Assembly (NCBI RefSeq): GCF_014805685.1
Contig: NC_060885.1
Location: forward strand, 20,285,132-20,349,131
DNA length: 64,000 nt
DNA from: Silurus meridionalis
Lineage: Eukaryota; Chordata; Actinopteri; Siluriformes; Siluridae
Direction: 5' to 3'
Below, in pieces: positions 47,562 to 59,567 of this stretch; the stretch's first letter is position 1, and every line of letters begins with the position of its first letter. The notes under the pieces were generated by a model that worked only from the letters and a program-made list of their open reading frames with translations, was not told where the DNA came from and did not search any database. Both the position numbers and the translations under genes were made by a program.

Positions 47562-50500
47562 TTATTCTGTGAACTCAGGGGTCATGTGCAGCATCAGAAG
47601 ATCCTGACCTCTGCGCACCACCATGTTGATGCTGTCACTTGTCCTTACTGCATTGTAGATTTCTTCCGATGTGTTCACCTTTAACCCGTTGACCTCCACC
47701 ACGATGTCACCTGGTTTCATACCCGCTCTGTTACAGATACACACAAAACAGAAAGTGAGGTCACGTGACAACAGGATGTTTATAAACCATATAACACAGA
47801 CCAGTTCAAGGCGTATTTACACACACAGCTCACTTTATTAGGAACACATATACAATTGCACATTCATGAAGTTCTAATCATGTAGCATCAGCACAACAAA
47901 ATGATATAAAAAGCAAAATATAGTAGTTTATAGTACTATAGTATAGTATAGTAGTGATTTGAAATGCCTTTTTGATAAGAGGTCAGAAGAAAATGGCCAG
48001 CCTGATTTAAGCCATTTATAAGGATATAGTATATATCACTCTTTACAATTGTGGTGAGCAGAAATGCATTTCATCATGCACAATGCTTTGAACCATGAGG
48101 TGGATGGGCTACAAAAGCAGTGTTTCTCGTTTTTCACACCATAGAAAATTGTGGGTTAAAATCCCGGGACATTCCAGAACAGTTTCTGAAATACAGAAAC
48201 CAGCCCATATGCCACAGTTAACAGAGATACTATACTGATTGTTACTTTTTGTTACTGTACCAAGTAGATTTTTCTGGTATCATTACTTCACTTTTTATTT
48301 TTTGGACAATTTTTTACTTTCACTCATTAAATTTTTTACACAAATATCTGTACTTCTTATATCCTCAAACCCCTCTTGATACTTTGGTGACTATTTGAGA
48401 CATGATCAAAATTTTTTTCTTGTCATTGCGTGGCTTTTTCATCCTACTACTGGTGTATCATTTCCTGGCACTCACACACCACAGATGTAGATTAGCCTAC
48501 GAAGCTAACAATGAGCAAAGCAGATGGCAACAAGAAGTTCTGCTAACGCGGATGAGTCAGAGGGCGTCAGTGATGTAAACATGACTGAGAACAGACACAT
48601 TCCTGATCACCCGATCATCATCATCTTTTCTCTGCTTGTGTTCTATATGGTGGTTGTTCAGCCGGGACACATTCATTAGGTAACAAAATGTGAAATTCTT
48701 CTGTATTAATATATTAATATGATGTGAGGTCCAGTTGCCAGCATGACACACAAAAAGAGGTAGTAGTAATGGCTACTTTACTTCAGTACATGTCAGAGAC
48801 CAACCTTTTACTTCAACCAAAACATGAGTATCTGTTCTACTTGAGTGAAGAATGTGGACTCTTAGCCAGTGAGATCAGGATTTTTCCCTATTCTGATTTT
48901 TATTGTGAACATTAATTGAAGTTGCTGAACTGTCCCAGTTATTATTGTCATGCTGCCACATTGTTGATTAAATAATAGCATGGAAGGCCAATACGTGCTC
49001 AATAAGTGTACAGCATACATCAAATATAAACTAAATGACCACAATAAAAGTCATTGTAATATTTTGGTTTGGACAGCTTATTGCTTTGATTACAGTACAC
49101 ATTCACTGTGTTAATTTATATAAATAAACACAGTTAATGTGTACTGTAATCAAAGCAATAAGCTAAATCTTTACTGATGCAGGCCAATAATGTGGAATCC
49201 TTCTGAAACAGAGCGACATCTTTTCCATGACCACAGGAAATGTCTTCTGACAGTTATTCACAAAATGAGAAGCTACCCACTGCATCAGTAGTTTGTGTTA
49301 AATAACTTGCAGCTGAAACACAGTAATTACTGCAGTAATTATCTAATGGAATCCTGTTACCTTAATTAACCTCGCTCAGTTAAATCCAGGTGGTGACATT
49401 ATTTTTTCTGGACATGCAGCGTATGAACACAAGCTCAATTTGATTTGTTTACTGGTGTACTACAAATGCATGAGCAGTAATTTTACTGCAAGTTAAAATC
49501 AATGTGCTTTTATCTAAAACTTAAGATAAGTGGCAGTTGGGAAATTTCTCTGTTACAGCAGCAAAAAAAAAAAAGAAAAAGACGTACAAATATATAAAAG
49601 AATAGAGACATGATACAGTATATACACAACACAATATATAAAAAAAGAATAAGAAAAAAAAGAACCACAATCAAGCACTAAGATGCACAAATACACACAA
49701 AGCACTCATTTAACTCTGTAAGCTGTAACATTTGTTAATAGATTGGTATTTTATAATTGACAAATACCTCAGCATCCAGTGAAAATCAAAAACAATTTTT
49801 CAGGCATCTACAGTGGGTAAGGAAAGTATTCAGACCCCTTAAATTTTTCACTATTTGTTATATTGCAGCCATTTGCAAAATATATTTAAGTTAATTTATT
49901 TTCCTCAATCATGTACACATAGCACCCCATATTGACAGAAAAACACAGAATTGTTGACATTTTGCAGATTAATTAAAATAGAAAAACTGAAATCTCACAT
50001 GGTCCTAAGTATTCAGACCCTTTGCTGTGACACTCATATATTTACCTTAGGCGCGATCATCCTTGAGATGGTTCTATGCCTTCAATTGAGTCCAGCTGTG
50101 TTTGATTATACTGATTGGACTTGATTAGGAAAGCCACACACCTGTCTATATAAGACCTTACAGATCACAATGCATGTCAGAGCAAATGAGAATCATGAGG
50201 TCAAAGGAACTGCCTGAAAAACTCAGAGACAGAATTGTGGCAAGGCACAGACCTGGCCCACGTTACAAAAAAATTTCTGCTGCACTTAAGGTTCCTAAGA
50301 GCACAGTGGCCTCCATAATCCTTAAATGGAAGACGTTTGGGACGACCAGAACCCTTCCTAGAGCTGGCTGTCCGACCAAACTGAGCTATCGGGGGAGAAG
50401 AGCCTTGGTGAGAGAGGTAAAGAAGAACCCAAAGATCACTGTGGCTGAGCTCCAGAGATGCAGTCGGGAGATGGGATAAAATTGTAGAAAGTCAACCATC

Positions 50501-53500
50501 ACTGCAGCCCTCCACCAGTCTGGGCTTTATGGCAGAGTGGCCCAACGGAAGCCTCTCCTCAGTGCAAGACACTAAAAAACACCTGAAGGACTCCAAGATG
50601 GTGAGAAATAAGATTCTCTGGTCTGATGAGACCAAGATAGAACTTTTTGGCCTTAATTCTAAGCGGTATGTGTGAAGAAAACGTGGTGGTGGTGGCATCA
50701 TCATGCTGTGTGGGTGTTTTTCAGCTGCAGTGACAGGACGACTGGTTGCAATCGAGGGAAAGATGAATGTGGCCAAGTACAGGGATATCCTGGACAAAAA
50801 CCTTCTCCAGAGTGCTCTGGACCTTAGACTGGGCCGAAGGTTTACCTTCCAACAAGACAATGACCCTAAGCACACAGCTACGATAACGAAAGAGTGGCTT
50901 CACAACAACTCTGTGACTGTGCTTAAATGGCCCAGCCAGAGCCCTGACTTAAACCCAATTGAGCATCTCTGGAGAGACCTAAAAATGGCTGTCCACTAAC
51001 GTTTACCATGCAACCTGACAGAACTGGAGAGGATCTGCAAGGAGGAATGGCAGAGGATCCCCAAATCCAGGTGTGAAAAACTTGTTGCATATTTCCCAAA
51101 AAGACTCATGGCTGTATTAGATCAAAAGGGTGGTTCTACTAAATACTGAGCAAAGGGTCTAAATACTTAGGACCATGTGATATTTCAGTTTTTCTTTTTT
51201 AATAAATCTGCAAAAATGTCAACAATTCTGTGTATTTCTGTCAATATAGGGTGCTATGTGTACATTAATGAGGAAAAGAAATTAACAAATGATTTTAGCA
51301 AATGGCTGCAATATAACAAAGAGTGAAAAATTTAAGGGGGTCTGAATACTTTCCGTACACACTGTATATGATTCGTTACTATCGGATTGTAAACTAAGCA
51401 TCGAGAGGTATGCGTTAATACAGACAAAATAATTGTGATATACTATACTGTTTATTGTATAGTATTGACTAAACATTTACATTGATTATGATCATGTATG
51501 GCAGCAGCAATTTGCAATAGTTCCTAAGTGGTGCATCATCAAACTATCCTGAACTAAAATAAATGAAAAAGCAGGATGTTTAATAAACGCAAAATAAGAA
51601 TATATTTTTCACATTAGCTAGTCAATGTTGTGAGTGTTTAACAGTAGTGAATATGATGCTGTATGTCAAATTTGTAAGCAATATAATTTAATCTGCTGAC
51701 CTGTTAGCTGGAGAGCCCGGTATAACACGATGGATGAGGATTCCATGTGTTACGTCAGGGAATGACGGATCACGCATCTTCAACTCGTTCATTATACTGT
51801 AAGGTAATAAGACATCAGGAACGACTCATAAGATGCAGCTGTATAATATTAAGTGCGTTCGTATATCTAGATTAGCACTGTCGGTTAAGGTACCTGGGTG
51901 TAAGAGTTAACATCATCACTCCTATGTAGCGCCGTTTGTTTTTAGACCCACTGAACCAGGAACCTGTAAGCAACAGAAGAGCACTGAGAAATCCAGCAGC
52001 AGCATGACGAGTGATAGAAAAGAATGAGAACAGCGGTCCGTCTTACTCTTTTTTTCAGTAGCCTGCTCGAGAAATAGACGAAGTCTATCAGAGGGAATGG
52101 CAAAGGAAATGCCAGCAGTCACTTTCATGGTATTAATACCAATGACCTCACCATCCTGAGTAAAAAAAAAAATCAGTTTGAATACTAAATGTGTGATACA
52201 ATTGTTTAAAGTAGGTCATTTTTTTTTCTGAAAAAAAAAAAACACAAACTCACCAAATTAATAAGTGGACCACCTGAATTCCCAAACTGTAAATGTACAT
52301 TGCAAATCATAAATCATAAACATTCATAATTTTTATACAATTAGAGCCTTAAACAAACATGTAACCTAAAGTAAACAATTCAGTGCTTTCTCACATCTAT
52401 GGCTGCATCGGTCTGTATGTAGTCCATATTGCCATTAGACAGGCCCAGTTCTTTGCCCCCTCTTTGAGCTGAGCTAACTATTCCAGATGTAATGGTGTTC
52501 CTCAGAGCGAAAGGGCTCCCCATGGCAACCACAAACTCCCCCTGACGCACATCTAACGACTTGCCAAGAGGCAAAGTGGGCAACGGATGCTGTTAAAAAC
52601 CCCAGAAAAATGACATATCAGTAATAATGCCACTGAGGATAATAAACATAAAAGACCATGAGCTGTAACCAAGCAAACAATATCTCTTATCAGTAACATT
52701 CAAAATATCATCAGTATTACCTTGGCATTGATTTTAATTGTTGCGATGTCTGCGGCCTGGTCCACATTTTGTACAATGGCATCGTATGTCTCCCATTGGC
52801 CAGTTTGACACGAACCCCACGCTTGTTGGCTACTACATGGGCATTGGTCACTATGAGGCCTTCAGCACTAATGATGAAGCCTGAACCATTAGAGATAGGG
52901 AGCTCACGGCCAGAGAACGGATGCCTGTTAAAAAAAGATAAACGTAATGGCTTAACCTATAGGATTCTTCATAACACGGGTGTTTATTCAAACTAATATT
53001 CCAAATACAACAATTATATATTGACTATAATGTTTAACAAACAAGAAAGGCAGCATTGCTGAGGGTCCATAGTGCGCCCAGGCTTCTGTGTGTAATCTAA
53101 TACAGCAAGGTATTAAACCATAACCATTAAACTTAAATAACAATGAAATTATTCAGTTGATTAAAAATGTACACATGTGCCTAAAGAACAGAAGACAAAA
53201 AATTTTAATAAATATGAGAAAAGACATTTGTTTTCACATTTTGTATTTGTATTCGTAGAGGTCTCTTTTATTATAAAATAATATAATTATTTATTATAAA
53301 AAAATTCTAACAAAATGCTTGAAAAAATCTTTGATATTTTGAAAAAAAATATGATAATTTTAAATATGACAAATATCCTTAAGCAAAGCATTGACTCACA
53401 CAGGTCTTTTGACCTCTTATGCATGCTCAGTTTTGAATCTTTTCTTTTTTTTTAAAAAGGTCATAACCAACTTTCAACAAGATATTCCTAAATAAGTATG

Positions 53501-54728
53501 GGGTTACTATAAAATATTATAGAAGTTACTGTGTTATGTTGATTTGACTGTATTAAAGTTTATTAAATACAATAAAATGTGCTTTTTAAGCTAATTCTCA
53601 TGTTAGAATGTTACCATATGCCTAAAACAGGTAATGAGCACTACTGTGTTATTAATACCCTAAACATGGTACTTTGAAGTTTAAGAAACGTTAAATAAAT
53701 ATATATATAAATAAATATATTTATATTTACTTTATGGCCAAAGGATTATGGAGGGTCTCTGACCATCTTAGACTTGTGCTTCTTGAACATACCATTCCTG
53801 ATTTTGGCCCTCATCAGTGTCCACACATCTGGGATATTTTTCTACTAGATCTTGTGAGAATCTGCCCATTCAGCTGGAATATTAGTGAGTTTCTGATGGT
53901 AAAAGAAAAAGGGCCTGCAATGTTCCTGTCAATCCCAAAGCTATTTTATGGGGTAGAGGTCAGAGGTCTGTTTAGGACACTCGAGTTCTTCATACTGTAC
54001 ACAGAATCGTAGTCATGCTGGAGCATGTTTGGGCCCTTTCGTTTCAGTGAAGGGGTTTTTTGTAATATTAGTTTGTTACAAAAGCAGTTTCATTTTGGAG
54101 AGGTACCACAGGGCATGATGGCCAAAAGTTTGTGGACACCTGACCATATTGTATAGACAGTATAACACAGCTGTTCTATGATGTATTTGGTACACCCACA
54201 TTGTGTAGTATTGGGGAAAGTTTGCAAACTTGTTACTGAAGCTGTCTAGAGGTAAACTCACCGTCCTAATATCTCAATGTAAACTACAGCAGGCGCTGAC
54301 TTCTCCACTACATCCGCAATAAAGTTGTACTTATAGCGCGGACTGTCATCTTTATACGGGGTAGCACAGAAGACTGTAGGGATAAAGTGATGGAGCACAG
54401 AGTTCGTGATAGATCGGTTCCTCTGGGAGACGCCTTTCTCCTGCTCGTCCTGATCACTGAGTAAAGCAGCTCCGCTCAGCCCCAATCCAAACCCCGCGAC
54501 TCCAAGGACACATGTCCCAGCTCCTCCACTTCCTCCACCGCCGCTGCCTTCTTCCCGTCCTCCTCCCGACACTAGAGCTCTACAGACGGACGTGTTTTCT
54601 TTTGCTGGTTTCTCTGAACACGTGCTGGATAAAGTTCGTACAAGTCCCGAAGGCGACAACTTCACATGAGCTCCACTGTGTCGGAGGCACGTCATCATCC
54701 TTAGGAAAGGGAGACGTGTTGTTGCCAT
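47562..54728 (-). CDS. htra2: serine protease HTRA2/Omi (one-base frame break in exon 2)
   Basis: Mitochondrial intermembrane-space serine protease for protein quality control and, after release, IAP inhibition. Exons in coding order: 54728-54262, 52924-52721, 52589-52395, 52286-52254, 52155-52047, 51963-51894, 51796-51701, 47727-47562, with good splice sites. The N-terminus is basic and then has a Gly-rich linker and a membrane segment ([17 protein letters not shown]). The mature form may start at ATPYKDD (A122), an IAP-binding-like tetrapeptide in place of mammalian AVPS. His185 (TNAHVV), Asp215 (AADIATIKI) and Ser293 (GNSGGPL) form the triad; a PDZ domain fills the last 100 residues. Exon 2 is 204 bases and needs 205: CCAATGGGAGACAT lacks one G, so the frame is lost before Asp215. 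Corrected length is 446 aa. Intron 7 (3.97 kb) holds a Tc1-like element. Confidence 0.93.
47770..49060. other. htra2 intron 7, proximal part
   Basis: Non-coding, AT-rich. No repeat family recognised with confidence. Confidence 0.4.
49075..49164. repeat. 90-bp near-perfect palindrome
   Basis: AGCTTATTGCTTTGATTACA at the left is exactly complementary to TGTAATCAAAGCAATAAGCT at the right. Pairing continues through GTACACATT and ACTGTG to a short AT-rich loop at about 49112-49127. In htra2 intron 7; could be a MITE or a hairpin RNA source. Confidence 0.85.
49809..51366 (+). mobile_element. about 1.56-kb Tc1-like transposon in htra2 intron 7, inactive
   Basis: Ends CAGTGGGTAAGGAAAGTATT and AATACTTTCCGTACACACTG are inverted copies flanked by TA, the Tc1/mariner target. 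The transposase runs on the plus strand from about 50174: N-terminal helix-turn-helix ([15 protein letters not shown]), then after a stop at about 50477 further blocks in other frames, including [10 protein letters not shown] and [11 protein letters not shown] (second Asp and Glu of the DDE/DDD core). Stops and frameshifts interrupt it, so it is dead. It is opposite in sense to htra2. Confidence 0.9.
53731..54155 (-). mobile_element. Tc1-like remnant in htra2 intron 1
   Basis: Left terminus TTTATGGCCAAAGGATTATG. The interior (CTGCCCATTCAGCTGGAATA, GGGGTAGAGGTCAGAGGTC, CATGCTGGAGCATG) is the antisense of the family's transposase region. A second terminus (GGCCAAAAGTTTGTGGACAC at 54121) is in the same, not inverted, orientation, so the copy is rearranged or two fragments abut. 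Confidence 0.65.
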
Positions 54729-55580
54729 GTTGCATCAGATATGAAACAGTTCGTCAGGAAATTCTGCAGCCCGCTGGACAAGTTTTCTTCATCTAGCATT
54801 TATGATAAATATTCCTAAAGAAAAATCTCCGGGGGAAATCCACCGCACCCTCGTATCAAAATAAACTCAGGACTACCGCTTTACAGTAGTTCAGCACTAC
54901 ATCCAGTAGTTGTTCAGGAACTACATGCTTCCTACTCCGGAAGTTTCTATTTGCGCATGCGTGGCCGCGTCCAATCATAAGCTAAGCACATGAAGAGAAC
55001 GTGTGTGTGTGTGTTTTAAAAATCCATATACATCATTAATTGAACTATTATTAGTGATTGGTTTAGAAAAATGGCAAATGAGGATATCATTAATATTAGA
55101 TAATAAACTATATTTTATATTGCACCATACAGATAAGATCCAATAAATATTATATTTACTAGTAAAAGTAATTAAACAGTTATGTTGCCTATATATTGTG
55201 TATATTTAGTTATATATAAAAATAAACTCATTGATCATCATCAAATGTACATCTATGAGTTAACAGAAGTAATGAATTAACCCAGCGGTGATGTTATACA
55301 TATTAAGTTACCCCACAAAATAGTTTATATATTAATTTTCCAGAAATTATATTACTCAGGGTGAAATTGGTAAAGAAGAATATCATCTTCATGTCGATGC
55401 TGTGTTACTAACAGTGACAGACGGCTGAAACATAATGGTTTTACTTATATACTGAAAGCCAGAGAATTACTGGGGAACACTTGCTTTAGCACACTAACTC
55501 CAAATAATAATGTGATCCAGAAAAAAAATGTGATCCAGAAAAAAAACCCCATTAAAGATGGTTATGAATTAATTTATCTT
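54729..55580. other. htra2 upstream region
   Basis: The first 250 bases upstream of the htra2 ATG are GC-richer (TGCGCATGCGTGGCCGCGTC at about 54954, containing an NRF1-like GCGCATGCG) and are the likely promoter. Farther out the sequence is AT-rich with nothing recognised. Confidence 0.45.
54950..54972 (-). promoter_or_regulatory. htra2: NRF1-like palindrome in htra2 promoter
   Basis: TTTGCGCATGCGTGG about 225 bases upstream of the htra2 start contains GCGCATGCG, matching the NRF1 consensus (GCGCATGCGC). NRF1 controls many nuclear genes for mitochondrial proteins, so a role here is plausible; binding is not shown. Confidence 0.45.
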
Positions 55581-55584
55581 TAAT

Positions 55585-56735
55585 CGAGTATTTGATCCCA
55601 TACCAACCAGCAAGAATTCTGACTCCCACAGACCCACATTAGTCCTGTCTCTTTAGGAAAATACTCCTAATGTCAAATCATTATGTGAATGAAAGACATC
55701 ACAGAATCAACCTCTTCCTTTCAAACCTTTCCACCTCCATGGGAAAGACCAGAGCTGTCAAAGGACTTCAGACACAACATTGTAGACCTGCACAAGGCTG
55801 GAATGGGCCATCAGATTGTTGCACTGTCCGTATGTTTTTGGTCATTGTCATGCTGGAAGACACATCCACCACCTAACTATAGTGTTCTGACTGAGATCAG
55901 GAGGAGATTCCGCAGTGCATGGCCCCATTCATGTGGTGAAGTCTTCCTGTACCTTCAGCAGAGAAGCAGCCCCAAAGCAGAATGTTTCATGTTTGACAGT
56001 GGGGATGGTGTTCTTGGGGTCATATTCAGCATTTCTCTGCCTCCAAGCGCTACATTTTGGCCTCATCTGACCACATCACATTCTCCCAAGCATTCTCTGA
56101 ACCATTCAGGTGTTCACTGGCAAATGTCAGACGCGTCTGTTCATGTGCATTCTTGAGCAGAGCCCTGGTGTGTTACCAATGTTTTTCTTGGTGACTGGTC
56201 TCTGCTCCCTTGAGATCATTAACAAGCTTCTCCCATATAATTCTGGGCTGATCCTTTAACTTTCTCAGAATCATCCTTACCCCATGAGGTGAGATTTTGC
56301 ATGGAGCTCCAGAGCGAGGGCGATTGACATCTTGTATTTCTTCTATTTTCGCACCCACAGTGGTCTTTTTCTCTTCAAGCTTCTTGCTGATGGTCTTGTA
56401 GCCCATTCCAGCCTTGTGCAGGTTTACAATCTCATCCCTGACATCCGTTGACAGTGCTCTGGTCTTGGTCTTTGGAGGTTAATTCTGTGATAGGTGTAAT
56501 GCACATAATGAGTTGATTTTAGGAGTTCTTTCTTAAAGGGACAGGACTAATTTGGGTCTGTAGGAGTCTTGCTGGTTGGAACAGGAACAAATACTTATTT
56601 TACCTGATCAAAAACTAATTATTTACATTTTTAAATATTCTTTCTCCTTGTTAAAATCAACCTACCATAAAAATTCTAGACTTTCATTTCTTTGTAAGGG
56701 GTTCATATAATTATTTCATTCACTGTGGTAGATAC
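55585..56735. mobile_element. fold-back Tc1-like element
   Basis: Left block 55586-55690 (GAGTATTTGATCCC, CCAACCAGCAAGA, GACCCACATTAGTCCTGTCT) is the inverted copy of 56495-56600 on the right. Both arms carry the start of the same transposase facing inward: on the plus strand at about 55745 (ELSKDFRHNIVDLHKAGMG) and on the minus strand at about 56450-56180 ([35 protein letters not shown]). The C-terminal transposase half is mostly lost. This is a palindromic, non-functional derivative. Confidence 0.75.
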
Positions 56736-56739
56736 TGAA

Positions 56740-57285
56740 ACATTCTGCATTGTATGTACTTTAAAATCTCAGTAATTCTGAATAACTTGCTGAAACAAGC
56801 CTGCAGGCTTCATTAATGTAAAATAGTCCAGAAAAGTCTTCTACATGACCGTTCAATGTTTGCTCTTTCTATACTGAAACACTCATAAAATCACTAAGCA
56901 ACCGGAATCCTTTAGAAACAGTAAACCTAGGGGGAAAAAACCCTTTAAAAACTCACTAATTCTCTAAACTTAATCATTATTTCAATAAAATGTACAGTTT
57001 GCAAATTGTAGTCAGACCAGCCTGATAAAACTTATTTTATCCAATTAAGGAATATTTGAGAGTGACCAGTATAGAAGCATCTTCAGATAAGTCCTCAAGA
57101 CCAAACATCCTTAAGAAACACGACCATGTAGTGCAACTGTGTTTCCAACCCCATCATTGACATGATGACAAAAATGCTTTAAAAACCAGTCATTTTCACA
57201 TAAGGGACATGAAATGCATGTTTATATGAAACACAGGTTAAATTTACATCAAATGTGACATCCTAGGAATGAACACAAACGCACA
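56740..57285. other. spacer downstream of mrps26
   Basis: AT-rich non-coding sequence. Possible mrps26 poly(A) signal (TTTATT on the plus strand) at 57288-57293. Confidence 0.4.
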
Positions 57286-57352
57286 GGTTTATTAGCACAA
57301 ATAGACAGGAATATTTGTTCAGTCTCTTCAAACCCGATTTGATCAATGTTTC

Positions 57353-59044
57353 TTATTGCTGCAGAGTTCGCTTGACCACGTGTCCCTCTTTATTTATAGC
57401 AAAGTTGTAGTTTTTAGGGTTGTCCAATGCTTCCTCAATGCGCTGATCCAAATTCTCCAGTGTAATAAAGTTCTTTGCCTCTTCCTAAAAGAGAGATCAT
57501 TTAAAGGTAAATATTTTCTCATGATCACAAGTGTGTACAGGCAGTCGTCGACTTACGACCTACGCAACTTACGACCATTCGACTTTACGACCACAATCGC
57601 TAGCCGTGGCGTACGACAGTAAGAAACAAAATGGTGTAGAGATGATACAAATGGCATAAAATGAACAAAGAAAATGATGATATATACAGTATAACAATAA
57701 TGAAAGAAAATGATAAAATACTACTTAAAGATTTTTATAACATCATTTTACAGTACTGTACATATAGCCTACTCTACTGACGAGCAAATCGTGTTACGAC
57801 CGGTCTGTCGGAACCAATCGTGGTCGTAAGTCGACGACTACCTGTATTGCATTATTTGTTTATTGTTCCCACCTGTAGCCGCAGGATTTCTTTCTCCTTT
57901 TCTTTTATGTAGTTCTCAAGCTCTTGTTGATGCAAAATCGCTGCCTCTTTACTCTTCTGTTCAGCAGCCTCAGTCTCTTTCTGCACACGCAGCTCACTAC
58001 AGGCACAGTAAAATACAGTCTTATTCAGGTGCTGAACAATTCACACATGCTGTCTAAGTGCTTTCAGTGCATATTTCTGTCTCACCGGATTTTTCGCAGT
58101 CTAAGGTTTTCTGCATCATTCCAGGCCATTAATGAGCGGTGTTCCTCAGTCTCTTGCTTGGCTCTCTCTTCTGCCAGAGATCCAGTTTCTTCCTCATAGC
58201 GCTTCCTCAGCATCTCCTCTTTAAACTGTAGTCTGTAAACACAACACGCACAAGCTCATGCATACATATAGAAGTCACAAACCCAGTCTACTTTATCTGT
58301 AGAATATATTGTATTTATTTGTTAGACATTTGATCAATGTAGTCACATCATTGCATGATATTCATGATTCATTTACTTTTTAAAAAACTTAGCAGCTTTC
58401 ATTCCATTGCCTTCCATAGATATTGGCATGTTTAATATTTGGGAAGTGGTTAATAAATGGTTAAGATGTTGGACTTCTGATCAGACCCACCACTAAGCTG
58501 CCACTGCTGGGCCCTTGAGCAAGGCCCTTAACCCTTTACTTCTCAGTTGTATGAATGAGATAATTGTAAGTCACTCTGGATAAGAGCGTGTGCCAAACGC
58601 CTAAATGTAAATATTTGGTTTGCGAATATCCACTGTCTGAAATCAGAGAACCAAAGATCATTAAAGGTTCGGAAACCTTCTCCGTTGATGCACAGTTTTT
58701 TTTTAAGTCTCTTTTCAATTTAAAATTAATGTATAACTAAAACAGAGCTAACACAAATATCACAGTTTAATTTTTTTTAAGAAGACATTGTAATAAGAAT
58801 TGGTGATGCACTGAGTATGAACATATAGGAAGGCGTATGCGATAAGGACCACATGGAGGATCACTGGTGCATTTCAGGTATCTGGATATTCACATGATCC
58901 TGGTCAGCCAGCAGATACACTGCTCTCCAATCAGGGAAATAAATAAATACATATCAGAAATCGGAGTGCAAGATTCAGGATCAGTCTGTAACCCCAAGCT
59001 ATTAGACAGTTTAACAACCTCATTAGGTCAATTATTATTATTAA

Positions 59045-59093
<49 letters not shown>

Positions 59094-59567
59094 AAATGTC
59101 TTCTGAATCTGAGCATTGTTGTGGTGCTGTGGTGTCATTGGACTGTAAATATGTTGGCATTATGTGTAGGTTTGAAGGACAACAAGCAAAGTACTAATGT
59201 AATTGTGCTTTTTATGCACATGGAAATTAAAAAGCTTCAAAACCAATGTGTATAGACAAGCAGCCTGGCGGCACGTTTGCATTAAAAGCCTCTCGGTGTC
59301 TGAGGAAGCATGTTTCTGTAGGACACTGAGGTGTAGAAGTCTTTACCTAAGCGCCCTCATGATGAGGTTATATTCAGTGAAGCGCTCCTTCAGCACCACC
59401 ATCTCCACAGGGTCCACCGGGGGCGGGGTCTTGATCCGGCCCGCTTTGGACTTGGCTTTCGGGTCACTGCGAGACTTCCTGCCCCGTACACTCTCCAGCA
59501 CAACACCAAACCTTGGGGACAGCACCACAGAGACAGGAGTCCGACTCCGAACTACCGCCGAGAACAT
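57353..59567 (-). CDS. mrps26: mitochondrial small ribosomal subunit protein mS26
   Basis: Component of the mitochondrial 28S ribosomal subunit. Four exons in coding order: 59567-59347, 58232-58086, 57996-57873, 57484-57353. Phases agree and give 207 aa (human MRPS26 is 205). A basic presequence-like start ([20 protein letters not shown]) is followed by the family block [34 protein letters not shown] and MRALR. A long charged helix follows ([39 protein letters not shown]), ending [20 protein letters not shown] then HVVKRTLQQ. An AATAAA occurs inside the last coding exon (AINKEG codons), so the true poly(A) site should lie farther on. A MITE sits in intron 3 and a SINE-like block in intron 1. 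In human MRPS26 lies in 20p13 with MAVS and PANK2. Confidence 0.95.
57536..57846. mobile_element. 311-bp MITE in mrps26 intron 3
   Basis: TACAGGCAGTCGTCGACTTA at the left and TAAGTCGACGACTACCTGTA at the right are near-perfect inverted repeats, extending to CGACC/GGTCG and flanked by TA. Subterminal TTACGACC motifs recur. No coding. Mariner-type by its TA-flanked ends. Confidence 0.85.
58455..58612 (+). mobile_element. SINE-like retroposon in mrps26 intron 1
   Basis: Contains TGGACTTCTGATCAGACCCA, AAGCTGCCACTGCTGGGCCC, TTGAGCAAGGCCCTTAACCC, GTCACTCTGGATAAGAGCGT and ends CAAACGCCTAAATGTAAAT, a very common teleost tRNA-SINE-like body. It shares the central block with 15120-15160. Confidence 0.7.
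59047..59091. repeat. (GT)n microsatellite
   Basis: GT dinucleotide run of about 45 bases in mrps26 intron 1. Confidence 0.95.

Noticed and set aside
50174..50999. Open frames of 101 and 98 codons as cellular genes
   Set aside because: They are parts of a broken Tc1-like transposase within an element with matching inverted ends.
55689..56156. 155-codon plus-strand frame
   Set aside because: Lies in the fold-back Tc1-like element; only its first part resembles transposase, the remainder is antisense of the same family.
57383..57395. AATAAA on the minus strand as the mrps26 poly(A) site
   Set aside because: It falls inside the last coding exon (Asn-Lys codons of AINKEG) upstream of the stop.
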